In this document: one piece after another, positions 50,576-59,011 of the stretch
Layout: each line of letters starts with the position of its first letter
Position numbering within the stretch: position 1 is the first letter of the stretch
Notes under the pieces: model-generated
Told to the model about the DNA's origin: nothing
Databases searched by the model: none
Seen by the model: only the letters and a program-made list of their open reading frames with translations
Assembly (NCBI RefSeq): GCF_023149135.1
Contig: NZ_JAIWJX010000002.1
Span: 372,001-436,000, forward strand
Source: Fictibacillus marinisediminis
GTDB lineage: Bacteria; Bacillota; Bacilli; Bacillales; Fictibacillaceae
Direction of reading: 5' to 3'
Length of the DNA: 64,000 nt
Position numbers and translations under genes: made by a program

Positions 50576-52479
50576 GGAAGTTCCTCCCCGCTTAACGCAA
50601 TCCCATAAATGCCAGCCGTATTCTCTTTAAAAATCGCTTCCAGATGAAGTTCAAAGATGTTTGCTTGTTTTTTATTCTGCCTTAATCGATGTATTGCAGA
50701 ATGGAAGGTTTCGTCTAACGGCTTTTCTTCAAAAGAAGGAACCGGAACCTTCTGTTGAGCATCCTTTTGCGATGTAATGGAGGAAACCACAACCCCGTAG
50801 GGATAATGTGAGGTTTCTCGATTTTGAGAATCCATCACAGCCGTTTGTAATGCTCTGCTTAAAGCCATCTGCATATTCAATCCAACGCTTCCATACCACT
50901 TGCCGTTTGATTCAACCCAAACGACAGGAAAATCCAGTACTTCACGGCCCCAAAAAAATTCTGGTTCAGACTTCTTGGTTCTCAGAGCCTGCAGAAAAAA
51001 TTGGCAGCGATGATCATTGACAAGGCTTACATCCAATGTGGCTTTAGTGACACCGTGATCTGCTTGCTTCACAAATTCTTCATGAAGTGCGTTTTGCAGT
51101 GCCCTGCATAACCCTTCTGCAGGGGTCTTGCCCATCCCGATTCCCCATGATAAAGGATGCTCACTGAAAAAGTCATTCCCAAAACTCCTGGCATACGTTT
51201 CAATTCCAAGCAGACCTGCCTCCAGGCGAGCTTCTTCATGCGTGAGTCCTGAACAGACAGTCTCAGGATAGAGCTTGGCAGGGCCTTCTGAACGCGGATC
51301 AGCAACCTGGACTTTGCATTGGGATAACGGAAGCTGGAGTAGATCTGCTTCCTCCCAAAGATGAAAAACACCACATTCTTTTGAAGTAATCCGGTAAAAC
51401 AGGGAATGCAGGTCCATTTGTTGATGATTGCCTGTTTCAAGGAATGTAGCCGGGTCCTTAATCGGTTCGGCATAAACACGCCCGGTAACCAGCGGGTGAG
51501 GGAGAAAGGTGTGCCAGCTTCCTTCGAGCGTTTCCAAGTTAAGCAAGTAAAATGGTCTTTCTTTTTTTTCCTCATGTACGCCCGTGATTTCTTTAAAAAG
51601 CTCAAAAACCGCCACATTGGCTAATAGAGCACCTGCTGTTAGTGATAAGGAGTGAGAACCATTGCCTTCTTCATTCAGCGTCTGGTGCAGTCTGCGGAAG
51701 GCAGACTCCCAGCACGAATCGGATTCAGCAGAAACGAGCGGGCCAGCAAAGGCTAAGTCTTTTAAAATAGTAACGGGAAGAACAGTCTTCTTTTGTTCCT
51801 TGCAGATGGCCAGAAGGGTACGAAGTTGAGATAAATCACTGTCCTTGCATCCATATAGGATGCAATCAAACGGTTCTGCATTTTCTCTCCATGAATTTTT
51901 CCCGGAACTTAAGATGGTGATTTTGGTTTCGGGCTCTGACTTGCGTGCTTCAGCTATCATCTCATTTAACCGCTGCTGAATCGTTGGGTGTGATTCAGTG
52001 AGTATGACGCTGAAAGAAGGAAGCCCTGATTCAATCAATGATCGAACGAGAGAGAGGAGAAGCGAATCCGAACCGATCACCGCTACTTTTGCATGGCGGT
52101 AAACTTGGAATCGATAACCGCCCGAATCACGAATATGATCTAAATATTCGATTTGGGAGGCATACTTAGCAAGGATGCGATCAGGAAGCTGATGTGGGAG
52201 ATCCTGGCTTACATCACGGACAAAACCGTTCTCGTACAGAACATGTGCGATCTTATACACTTGTTCTTTATAAGCATCTGGTAAACCGTTTGTGACAGAA
52301 TCAAGAGTATGGGTTCCGTCGAAAATAGGAATTAATTTTTCCAGCCATCGGTCAATGGTGCTGCCTTCCATTCTTAAAGATTTTACGTTGTTCCGGAGAT
52401 ATACACCTTTAGCTGAATCCGGAAAAACAAACGTGTCTCTGTTCACTTTTAAACACATAGAAGGATTTAATTTTTGCAT
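50572..52479 (-). CDS. ThiF-like thiazole-bacteriocin maturation protein
   Basis: The 635-residue protein resembles the putative thiazole-containing bacteriocin maturation protein of Bacillus heterocycloanthracin clusters. Residues 1-110 look like a RiPP precursor-recognition region (NPSMCLKVNRDTFVFPDSAKGVYLRNN). An E1/ThiF-like Rossmann domain with YRHAKVAVIGSDSLLLSLVRSLIESG near 130-160 follows, then a degenerate YcaO-like half (LSWGIGMGKTPAEGLCRALQNALHEE). It probably binds the leader peptide and presents it to the catalytic YcaO protein. AGGAGG precedes the ATG. Confidence 0.8.
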   Translation of the reverse strand: MQKLNPSMCLKVNRDTFVFPDSAKGVYLRNNVKSLRMEGSTIDRWLEKLIPIFDGTHTLDSVTNGLPDAYKEQVYKIAHVLYENGFVRDVSQDLPHQLPDRILAKYASQIEYLDHIRDSGGYRFQVYRHAKVAVIGSDSLLLSLVRSLIESGLPSFSVILTESHPTIQQRLNEMIAEARKSEPETKITILSSGKNSWRENAEPFDCILYGCKDSDLSQLRTLLAICKEQKKTVLPVTILKDLAFAGPLVSAESDSCWESAFRRLHQTLNEEGNGSHSLSLTAGALLANVAVFELFKEITGVHEEKKERPFYLLNLETLEGSWHTFLPHPLVTGRVYAEPIKDPATFLETGNHQQMDLHSLFYRITSKECGVFHLWEEADLLQLPLSQCKVQVADPRSEGPAKLYPETVCSGLTHEEARLEAGLLGIETYARSFGNDFFSEHPLSWGIGMGKTPAEGLCRALQNALHEEFVKQADHGVTKATLDVSLVNDHRCQFFLQALRTKKSEPEFFWGREVLDFPVVWVESNGKWYGSVGLNMQMALSRALQTAVMDSQNRETSHYPYGVVVSSITSQKDAQQKVPVPSFEEKPLDETFHSAIHRLRQNKKQANIFELHLEAIFKENTAGIYGIALSGEELP

Positions 52480-52562
52480 GATCGACCTCCTCTTTAGAAT
52501 GCTCTACATCTTTTACATCATTTAACTCTATGGATGCCTGATGTCCATTATGCCTATCCAAA

Positions 52563-52596
52563 CGATAAAAGCCCTGCCGAGGGATATGCAGGGCCG
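52563..52596 (-). terminator. Attenuator between precursor and processing genes
   Basis: GCCCTGC and GCAGGGC form a stem on the minus strand, followed by TTTTATC, lying between the precursor stop and the maturation-protein start. Partial read-through would give more precursor than enzyme. Confidence 0.6.
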
Positions 52597-52634
52597 GTCT
52601 TTTGTTAAAATACCTATTACTACCGATCGGAAGC

Positions 52635-52949
52635 TTAACTGCTTCCGCCACGACCGCAGCGGCCGCAGCCGCCACAACGCGCACAGCCGCCACAGCCGCC
52701 GCAACGGCCAAAGCAGCCGCCACAGCCGCCACAGCCAAAGCAGCGGCCAAAGCAGCCGCCACAACCGCCACAGCCACCGCATACACCAAAGCCACCGCAG
52801 ACACCAACACAGAAACCAATGCCAAAGCCAACACAGAGACGAGCGGAATCACTCGTATCTTGATCCTGAGGATAATTCGGGGTAACATTGCTGACATTTA
52901 CACCATCAGTGTGCAGCCCCTGAAGATCCCACTTGAATTCTTCATTCAA
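52635..52949 (-). CDS. Heterocycloanthracin/sonorensin-family bacteriocin precursor
   Basis: The 104-residue precursor has a leader of about 38 residues ([36 protein letters not shown]) and a core with 17 cysteines at positions 39-98. Most cysteines recur every third residue as CGG, with CFGR and CARC spacers, and the core ends GRCGRGGSS. Cysteines would become thiazoles through the YcaO and SagB enzymes downstream. The start is TTG at 52949, with AGGAGG 8 bases upstream. The GC-rich repeats give long open frames on the other strand, which are shadows. Confidence 0.88.
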   Translation of the reverse strand: MNEEFKWDLQGLHTDGVNVSNVTPNYPQDQDTSDSARLCVGFGIGFCVGVCGGFGVCGGCGGCGGCFGRCFGCGGCGGCFGRCGGCGGCARCGGCGRCGRGGSS

Positions 52950-53133
52950 TAAAAAAACCTCCTACTTTATTTTACGGGTTTAACGAGCTGAGAAATCGCC
53001 AGAACACAAACGTTTTTTCTGGAAAAGTACCCTCAAAATAAAATATGGGATGTACTTGTCCCAAGTTACTGTCCATATGCCCAGTTAACATGCACCATTT
53101 CAAATGTAAGGAAAGCAGCCGTTTGTCCAAAAT

Positions 53134-53165
53134 ACGGCCTTCTCATATGGAGATGGCCGTTTTTC
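53134..53165 (+). terminator. Hairpin-T-run before the AraC gene
   Basis: ACGGCC and GGCCGT with an inner TCTC/GAGA pairing, then five T residues. No plus-strand gene precedes it, so it may end a short leader or small RNA transcribed from 52970-53130. Confidence 0.55.
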
Positions 53166-53241
53166 GATTAAACCGGTGCACGAATTGTCGGATCGGTTGG
53201 TTTTCTCTTGATATGATAAGGATGAAAGGAGGGAAATGATA

Positions 53242-54111
53242 TTGGATTCGCTTAAAAGCATGAATGACGCATTAATGTATATAGAGGAAAAACTGGATGA
53301 TGAGCTCGATTATCGGGAGGCTGCAAGAAGGGCGTGTTGCTCGGAGTATCATTTTAAACGGATGTTCTCGTTTCTGGCAGGGATCCCGTTATCGGAATAT
53401 GTTCGCCGCCGCAGATTAACACTGGCTGCTTTTGAACTAATGGATGGTAACTTAAAGGTCATTGATGCAGCGGTTAAGTACGGGTACCATTCAGCCGATG
53501 GTTTTACAAAGGCCTTCCAGCAATTACACGGCGTTACCCCAACTGAGGCAAGGAAGAATGGCCATTCTCTAAAAGCATTTCCGCGTATGTCCTTTCAGTT
53601 ATCCATTAAGGGAGGAAATGAGATGAATTTTCGGATCGTCGAGAAGGATGCGTTTCATATCGTCGGGATCAAAAAAAGAGTACCATTGATCTTTAGTGGG
53701 GCTAACCCTGCGATCGATGTGATGTGGCAGAGTGTAACCCCCGTTCTCATCAATGAGTTAAAAAGTTTATCTGATGTTGAGCCAAAAGGGCTGATCAGTG
53801 CGTCCACTCATTTTTCGGAGCGGCTCGCCGAGAACAGTGAGCTTGATCATTATATTGGGGTTGCCACGACAGGCGGGTGTCCAGAGCACTTGGAGAAGCT
53901 GGATGTAAGACCGTCTACATGGGCCGTTTTTGAATCAGTGGGACCGTTTCCTGACACCTTGCAGAACATTTGGAGCCGGATTTATTCAGAGTGGTTCCCG
54001 TCGTCGTCTTATGAGCAAGTGGAGGGACCGGAAATTCTCTGGAATGCAGATAAAGACACCGCATCCAAAGCCTTTAGAAGTGAAATTTGGATTCCAGTGA
54101 AGAAGAAATAA
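53242..54111 (+). CDS. AraC-family regulator fused to a GyrI-like ligand-binding domain
   Basis: The 289-residue protein has two AraC helix-turn-helix motifs in residues 1-105 ([47 protein letters not shown]). A GyrI-like domain runs from about residue 128 ([19 protein letters not shown]) to EIWIPVKKK. It should activate or repress genes in response to a hydrophobic or cationic ligand. TTG 53242 has AGGAGG at 9 bases; ATG 53236 is only 3 bases from it. An internal GGAGG and in-frame ATG at 53623 sit exactly at the domain border, so a GyrI-only product is possible. Confidence 0.85.
   Translation: MDSLKSMNDALMYIEEKLDDELDYREAARRACCSEYHFKRMFSFLAGIPLSEYVRRRRLTLAAFELMDGNLKVIDAAVKYGYHSADGFTKAFQQLHGVTPTEARKNGHSLKAFPRMSFQLSIKGGNEMNFRIVEKDAFHIVGIKKRVPLIFSGANPAIDVMWQSVTPVLINELKSLSDVEPKGLISASTHFSERLAENSELDHYIGVATTGGCPEHLEKLDVRPSTWAVFESVGPFPDTLQNIWSRIYSEWFPSSSYEQVEGPEILWNADKDTASKAFRSEIWIPVKKK
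53611..53625 (+). promoter_or_regulatory. Internal ribosome site and ATG at the AraC/GyrI domain border
   Basis: AGGGAGG, 7 bases, then ATG 53623 in frame with the main gene. Translation would begin [11 protein letters not shown] and yield a 162-residue GyrI-like protein. Confidence 0.5.
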
Positions 54112-54153
54112 CAAGAGCAGCATCGGTTTGAGTAGGCCGATGCTGCTTGTTTA
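54111..54153. terminator. Bidirectional terminator between AraC and antiporter genes
   Basis: ACAAG-AGCAGCATCGG and CCGATGCTGCT-TGT pair around a 10-base loop, with A- and T-rich ends. Confidence 0.8.
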
Positions 54154-56178
54154 ATGAGATTGAACGCTCGTTTCCTCCATCCAATACGCCTCCCGAATAT
54201 TGATCTGCTTACGAATATCTCTGAGGATGTCATTGGTGACGTCCCCTTCTTCGTAAAGATGCTGGATTTCGTCCCTCTCTGCCTGGAACGCTTTGATCTG
54301 GAGCTCTCTTTTCATCTGGGTGTGATGGATGGATTCCTCGCTTTTTTTCGCAAGCCTGAACGTCATAATTAATCGATTGTATTCCCCTATAACCCCTAGA
54401 TAAATGTGTTTATTTTCTGGCGTGATATGGTTCTTTAAATAGTGAATGGCAGCCTTCGCCATGTTGACTTTTAGCTTAATCAGCTTTTTTGTTCGCAAGC
54501 GGCGATTTTTACGACGTTCCTTGTGTTTTGGTGTGAAAAGCTTTACGAAAGAAAGTAAACTTCTTTTAAAAAGCGTCCAAAAGAACGATCTTCTATACTG
54601 CAACCGGTTTGTTTGAGCGAGCCGCCTTCGCTGGATATGTTCCTCAATGAGATTCACCGTATCCCTGTCAATCTTTCCTGTTCTTTTTAAATTCTCATAG
54701 TAGCAGACTTCCGCCTCAAGTGCCTTCAGCCGAACCTCGGATTCTTCCAATTTCACTTGCTCCGAACTCTTTTCGCTTACCTCATTACGAATCGTATTGT
54801 AAGCGGTGATGACGGATACTGCTGCACCCCGATTCTCATCCGTTAAGGATTCCTCAACAGAATGGATGGCAGCTTCAAGGGTTCGCAGCCTTGCCGTCCG
54901 TTCCATTTCCTCTTTCAGCTTTTCACTGTTTCCTTTTTCCGTACGTGATAGAAGCGGAAGGAATACACTTGCAGCGATTAAGGTAACCAAGATCACTCCG
55001 GCTGCGATAAAGATGATTAATGAACGCTCCGGAAAGGGACTTCCTCCGGCTATCACATAGGGAATCGTAAACGCACCAGCGAGGGTTACCGCCCCTCGTA
55101 CTCCTGAAAGGGTAAGGATGGATATGGCTCTCACAGAATGAGTTTGAGGCTGTTTCCTGTCCAGCCATCCCCAGCGCCAGGTTGCCGAAATCCAAAGGAA
55201 ACGAAGAAGAATAAGGGCTGCCCATAGGATGAGGATGTAGCTTGTTGCCTGCCAATTATTAAAGGAGGGATCCTTAAATATTTCACTTGCCACCCTTGGG
55301 ATCTGCAAGCCTAACAGCACAAACACCAGCCCATTTAAAATATAGATGAGAACCGTCCATGTACTTTGGGAAACCAATTGCAGCTGTCCAACTGGAACCC
55401 GGCTTCGATCCTGATGGATGGTGTAGACAATCCCGGCTGCTACAACCGACAAGATACCGGAGAGATGTAAATGCTCAACAATGTAAAAAATGACAAAGGG
55501 GGTAAGGAGCTGGATGAGCATATGAATCGTAACATCCTCCATACCAAGCCTTCGAATAGATGTCTTCAACTGAATAATCAGGATGGCTAAAATGACACCG
55601 CCAAGGAACCCTCCAATCGATATGACTAAAAAACTCCAACTGGCTTGTGCCAATGAAAAAGCGCCGGTCACGGATGCGGCAAGGGCAAATTTAAAGGCAA
55701 CCAATCCTGAAGCATCGTTCATTAATCCTTCACCTTCGAGAACATGCATAATCCGTTTCGGTATCTTCACACGGCTTGAAATGGAACCTACAGCAACAAC
55801 ATCGGTAGGAGAGAGAATCGCTGCAAGGGCAAAGGAAGCAGCCAATGGGATCGTTGGAATGAGCCAATGAATTAAGTTGCCAATGGCAAATACGGTGACG
55901 AAAACCAGACCGAGGGCCAGCAAAAGAATCGGTTTACGGAGTTTCCATAAAGCGTGCCTCGAAACATGTCTGCCATCGTGAAAAAGTAAAGGGGCGATAA
56001 AGAGAATGAAAAATAATTCCGGCTCCATGGGGATCTGTATTCCCGGCGGAAGGGAAGCAAGCGTTACCCCTAAAGCAATCTGAATAATGGGTACGGGTAT
56101 GTAAGGGATAAAATGATTAATCAGGCTGGATAGGCCGATAAGGGACAGCAGTAATAAAATAACGAGAAAAAACTCCAT
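54151..56178 (-). CDS. Na+/H+ antiporter, CPA1 (NhaP/NHE) type
   Basis: This 675-residue protein has about 12 TM helices in residues 1-400, including the CPA1 signatures FFILFIAPLLFHDGRHVSR and FALAAILSPTDVVAVGSISSRV. It continues EGEGLMNDASGLVAFKFALAA (ND motif for ion binding) and LSGVRGAVTLAGAF. A charged cytoplasmic tail of about 250 residues (ERTARLRTLEAAIHSVEESL onward) probably regulates it. It should exchange sodium or potassium for protons. GGAGAGGAGG precedes the ATG. The tail is long for NhaP but usual in Bacillus YvgP-like proteins. Confidence 0.87.
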   Translation of the reverse strand: MEFFLVILLLLSLIGLSSLINHFIPYIPVPIIQIALGVTLASLPPGIQIPMEPELFFILFIAPLLFHDGRHVSRHALWKLRKPILLLALGLVFVTVFAIGNLIHWLIPTIPLAASFALAAILSPTDVVAVGSISSRVKIPKRIMHVLEGEGLMNDASGLVAFKFALAASVTGAFSLAQASWSFLVISIGGFLGGVILAILIIQLKTSIRRLGMEDVTIHMLIQLLTPFVIFYIVEHLHLSGILSVVAAGIVYTIHQDRSRVPVGQLQLVSQSTWTVLIYILNGLVFVLLGLQIPRVASEIFKDPSFNNWQATSYILILWAALILLRFLWISATWRWGWLDRKQPQTHSVRAISILTLSGVRGAVTLAGAFTIPYVIAGGSPFPERSLIIFIAAGVILVTLIAASVFLPLLSRTEKGNSEKLKEEMERTARLRTLEAAIHSVEESLTDENRGAAVSVITAYNTIRNEVSEKSSEQVKLEESEVRLKALEAEVCYYENLKRTGKIDRDTVNLIEEHIQRRRLAQTNRLQYRRSFFWTLFKRSLLSFVKLFTPKHKERRKNRRLRTKKLIKLKVNMAKAAIHYLKNHITPENKHIYLGVIGEYNRLIMTFRLAKKSEESIHHTQMKRELQIKAFQAERDEIQHLYEEGDVTNDILRDIRKQINIREAYWMEETSVQSH

Positions 56179-56308
56179 GATCTACCTCCTCTCCTATCTA
56201 TTTTGTAACATAATCGTATTTTTAAGTGTACCAATTGGCCTTTGGATTAAAATTTTTCAAACGGGAGTAAATATCTTTATATGATGTTTGATTTCAAGAA
56301 GGCTTAGG

Positions 56309-56500
56309 ATGAGGGAATTTCATTTCAAGCCAACGCTTTCACTTCTATTCGGGATTTTGTCGATCATCAAAGAGATAGTCAGTATTAATCAAAAGGATCA
56401 GCGGTTAGCTTCTTCAGGGAAAATTTGCAGCCTAATTGGATTAGGGATTAATTTTTTTTATTTTCTCCCGATTGTATGGTTTGCGATCGCAGGATTTTAA
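56309..56500 (+). CDS. Possible small membrane protein, 63 aa
   Basis: MREFHFKPTLSLLFGILSIIKEIVS and ICSLIGLGINFFYFLPIVWFAIAGF are two hydrophobic segments with a basic loop. AAGG lies before ATG 56309; a TTG at 56288 would lengthen it. It ends just before a terminator, which favours a real gene, but no family is recognised. Confidence 0.4.
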   Translation: MREFHFKPTLSLLFGILSIIKEIVSINQKDQRLASSGKICSLIGLGINFFYFLPIVWFAIAGF

Positions 56501-56508
56501 GCGAATGA

Positions 56509-56536
56509 AAAACTCGCCGATTTGGCGAGTTTTCTT
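56509..56536. terminator. Bidirectional terminator
   Basis: AAAACTCGCC and GGCGAGTTTT form a perfect stem with a 5-base loop, between convergent genes. Confidence 0.85.
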
Positions 56537-56547
56537 AGTTTCTTTGA

Positions 56548-57201
56548 TTATTGTTGAAAAGGCTGCTGCCCTTGTGACGGCATTTGGGGCTGGCTGGTTG
56601 CCGGAATAAAGCTTTGGGTCATCTGCTGCATATCTTGAGGTGATAATTGTGGTACCTGGTAATACTGGTGTTTATTTTGGTAAAGAAAAATTTCATAAGC
56701 CATCTCGACATAGTTGGCTGCATTGTCAGCCATGACCCTTCTGACAACGGGGTTCGTTACTTCCACTGAAGTCATCGTGAGCAGGGAGGCTGTGGATTTT
56801 ATGAGGCCAAGCATATGACCTGAAAGGCCTTGATCCTTAATTTCTGAAATGGATTGATTCGGCTTTTTAGGCTGTGAAGGCTTTAGCCCATAGGTAACTG
56901 TGTTGTTCTGCTTCATCCTGTATTCTGATGTCGGGTGAGAGGGATTTGCACCCGACGTAAAGCATTCACAAAGTATGTTGTAATGATCAAGAATAAACCT
57001 ATATTGCCTGTCCAGGATGTCGATCAACTCTGGATCTTTCGCAAAGGATCGAAACATCATGTATTGATCAAGAACGTTGATTAACCCCGAAAGGATCTCG
57101 TGAAGGTCAAATACTTCATGACCTCCATGATTCATTTGGTTCGGTACTTGCTGTGTATTGAAATTGGGCGGATTCGTTTGTTGGCTGTACTGGTTTTGCA
57201 T
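56548..57201 (-). CDS. CotF-like spore coat protein
   Basis: The 217-residue protein has a Gln/Asn-rich N-terminus (MQNQYSQQTNPPNF) and a ferritin-like/CotF helical region. That region includes FDLHEILSGLINVLDQYMMFRSFAKDPELIDILDRQ and SGHMLGLIKSTASLLTMTSVEVTNPVVRRVMADNAANYVEMAYEIF. The Gln/Pro-rich tail is common in Bacillus coat proteins. The ATG at 57201 has a strong AGGAGG 8 bases upstream; the longer frame to 57270 lacks one. It supports an endospore-forming host and was probably transcribed by a late sporulation sigma factor, though no promoter is clear. Confidence 0.8.
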   Translation of the reverse strand: MQNQYSQQTNPPNFNTQQVPNQMNHGGHEVFDLHEILSGLINVLDQYMMFRSFAKDPELIDILDRQYRFILDHYNILCECFTSGANPSHPTSEYRMKQNNTVTYGLKPSQPKKPNQSISEIKDQGLSGHMLGLIKSTASLLTMTSVEVTNPVVRRVMADNAANYVEMAYEIFLYQNKHQYYQVPQLSPQDMQQMTQSFIPATSQPQMPSQGQQPFQQ

Positions 57202-57297
57202 CAAAATTACCTCCTGACATTCGTTCAAGATGAACAAATTTATTATTAGCATAGAGGTTTCTCTTATCACGTTTTCTTTTTGGTAAAAAACAGTAAG

Positions 57298-57487
57298 AAG
57301 GCAAGTTTCGCTCTAAAATTCTTTCGGCAATCAATATTGTTTTAGCAGCTACGGCACTAATCATTTTTGTTGCTGGATTATTTCGTAATGATTTTGATGG
57401 ACCCGCAATGAGAGGAACAGGGTTTCTTTTCATAGGGATTTCAACAATAATCAGTTCTTTTGAAAATTTTTACGGGGAAAATGGATA
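57298..57487 (+). pseudogene. Remnant of a small membrane protein (DUF3953-like)
   Basis: The plus-strand frame reads FRSKILSAINIVLAATALIIFVAGLF, then GTGFLFIGISTIISSFENFYGENG and a stop. It has two hydrophobic helices and no start codon in frame. It resembles YczI/DUF3953 proteins but is incomplete. It fills the middle of the 57202-57643 gap. Confidence 0.35.
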
Positions 57488-57539
57488 ATTTTAACGATTC
57501 TGCCAACACGTCGGTGGGATATGGAGATTCAAATAAAAT

Positions 57540-57574
57540 GCAGGTGTCTTGGTCTTGGTGCCAGGCACCTGTTT
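57540..57574. repeat. GGTGCCAGGCACC palindrome
   Basis: An imperfect duplicated hairpin around TGGTGCCAGGCACCTG, a motif I associate with dispersed repeats in Bacillaceae genomes. No gene association is seen. Confidence 0.4.
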
Positions 57575-57643
57575 TAATTTTGAAAAAGATGCCGATAAAA
57601 TAAATGTCGGTCATTATCACAAAGTATAAAGGAGAACAAAAAT

Positions 57644-58042
57644 TTGGATTTAAGCAGTCTCAATTACTTGCCGATCATCGTTGGCGGTATTGTTTATATG
57701 CTGTATGGCGGCATTTATTATTCCATTGTTTTATCAGAAAAAAAGAAAAGCACTCATAAGGAATTTGCAGCCAATGAAAGCAAAGGGCCGGGAAACTACA
57801 TCTATTCCGTGATTACCGCATTTATCATTTCATTTTTCATGGCCGTCCTTGTCCAGTCCATTGGGGCAGACACTCTAGGGACCGGGCTCGGGATGGGTTT
57901 CATCATCGGCTTGCTTATTACGCTCGTTTATTTAAAGAATTCATTGTTCGGACTGATGTCCAGGAAATCATTTTTCATTGCGATTGGAGACCACCTTGTC
58001 ATTTTCACGGTGCTTGGTGCGATTCATGGGTTTTTAAATTAG
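57644..58042 (+). CDS. DUF1761 family membrane protein
   Basis: The 132-residue protein has four TM helices: LPIIVGGIVYMLYGGIYYSIVL, YSVITAFIISFFMAVLVQSI, LGMGFIIGLLITLVYL and FFIAIGDHLVIFTVLGAIHG. This is the DUF1761 pattern. Function is unknown. The TTG start has AAGGAGAA upstream with correct spacing. It is followed by a terminator and is therefore monocistronic. Confidence 0.78.
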   Translation: MDLSSLNYLPIIVGGIVYMLYGGIYYSIVLSEKKKSTHKEFAANESKGPGNYIYSVITAFIISFFMAVLVQSIGADTLGTGLGMGFIIGLLITLVYLKNSLFGLMSRKSFFIAIGDHLVIFTVLGAIHGFLN

Positions 58043-58052
58043 TCCGATAGCA

Positions 58053-58092
58053 AGGAGGAGGACAGACTAAATTTAGCTGTCCTCCTTTTTTT
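58053..58092 (+). terminator. Rho-independent terminator after the DUF1761 gene
   Basis: AGGAGGACAG and CTGTCCTCCT form a perfect 10-bp stem followed by a long T-run. Confidence 0.85.
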
Positions 58093-58104
58093 ATGGAAAG
58101 GTTA

Positions 58105-58133
58105 TTGACGAAGATTTTAGAACGTGTTACCAT
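58105..58133 (+). promoter_or_regulatory. Promoter of the ArsR-SRPBCC gene
   Basis: TTGACG, 17 bases, TACCAT. It is immediately followed by the AGGTCAC/GTGACCT palindrome. Confidence 0.6.
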
Positions 58134-58134
58134 A

Positions 58135-58157
58135 AGGTCACTTATTACATGTGACCT
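58135..58157. promoter_or_regulatory. Likely ArsR-family operator
   Basis: AGGTCAC and GTGACCT flank 9 bases, directly after the -10 element. Position and symmetry suit autorepression by the encoded ArsR domain. Confidence 0.55.
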
Positions 58158-58207
58158 TTCATTCACATGTTAACCAGCCTATCTATTTTACTGAAAGGAT
58201 CGTTGAA

Positions 58208-58984
58208 ATGGATGAAAACCTTTCTATTGTATTTAAAGCATTAGGACACCCGATCCGAAGGCGAATTCTCGATATTCTCAAGCAATCGCCAAAAACAACA
58301 GGTGAACTAAACGAATTCTTTCCGGAAGTCACCAGGTACGCTATCATGAAGCACTTGAAGATTCTGGAGGAAGGGAACTTGGTGCTCGTTCGGCGTGAAG
58401 GTAAATATAAAAGGAACTTTCTGAATGCGGTGCCTCTTCAAGAAGTGCATAACCGCTGGGTAGGAAAATATATGGAGACAACGGCCAGCTCGTTGTTAAA
58501 TCTGCAGTCGGCTGCAGAAAAAAAGGGAGGAAAAGAAACAATGGCAAACACTAAGGATTTTCATATTGAACAAGAGGTATTTATCAGTGCATCAAGGGAA
58601 GATGTTTTCGAAGCGTTAACAGAAAAGGCTGGAGATTGGTGGGAGTTTCGTATCGCACCAAAAGGAGTGTCTTCTCATTTTACATTCGATCCGGTACCAG
58701 GGGGGCTCTTCATGGAAAAATGGGGAGAGAATGAGGGAGCAGTCTGGGGCAATGTGTATTATGTAAATGCTCCTGAAGAAATTCGTCTGCACGGACACCT
58801 TGGCATGCGGGGAGCTGTAAACAGCGCCTATACGTATCGTCTTCTCGAGAAAGAAGGAGGAACATTGCTTCAACTTTCTCATTCAGCATCTGGTATCCTG
58901 CAAGAGCAATGGGAACAAGAACACGCTAAAGGATGGGAGTATCTTCTTGGAACCCTTCTTAAAAATTACGTGGAAAATAAATGA
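58208..58984 (+). CDS. ArsR-family HTH fused to an SRPBCC (AHSA1-type) domain
   Basis: The 258-residue protein has an ArsR winged helix in residues 1-95 (IVFKALGHPIRRRILDILKQ, VTRYAIMKHLKILEEGNLV) without the CxC metal site. An SRPBCC/AHSA1 domain follows from about residue 118 (FHIEQEVFISASREDVFEALTE, GGTLLQLSHSAS). It is probably a ligand-sensing repressor acting on its own palindromic promoter. ATG 58208 has AAAGGATCG upstream. GGGAGG and an in-frame ATG at 58541 lie exactly between the domains, so the SRPBCC part may also be made alone (147 residues). The next gene is another SRPBCC protein. Confidence 0.82.
   Translation: MDENLSIVFKALGHPIRRRILDILKQSPKTTGELNEFFPEVTRYAIMKHLKILEEGNLVLVRREGKYKRNFLNAVPLQEVHNRWVGKYMETTASSLLNLQSAAEKKGGKETMANTKDFHIEQEVFISASREDVFEALTEKAGDWWEFRIAPKGVSSHFTFDPVPGGLFMEKWGENEGAVWGNVYYVNAPEEIRLHGHLGMRGAVNSAYTYRLLEKEGGTLLQLSHSASGILQEQWEQEHAKGWEYLLGTLLKNYVENK
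58524..58543 (+). promoter_or_regulatory. Internal ribosome site and ATG at the ArsR/SRPBCC border
   Basis: AAGGGAGG, 10 bases, ATG 58541, in frame. Translation would start MANTKDFHIEQ. Confidence 0.5.
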
Positions 58985-59011
58985 TAGCTGTGATAATCGG
59001 AGGAAGCCAAG

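Noticed and set aside
52650..52830. Short GC-rich tandem repeats that could suggest a CRISPR array or minisatellite
   Set aside because: They are Cys-Gly-Gly codons of the precursor core with no spacers.
52541..52952. Long plus-strand frames rich in Arg-His-Ser or Ala-Thr opposite the bacteriocin precursor
   Set aside because: They are shadows of the GC-rich CGG codon repeats; no ribosome site and low-complexity products.
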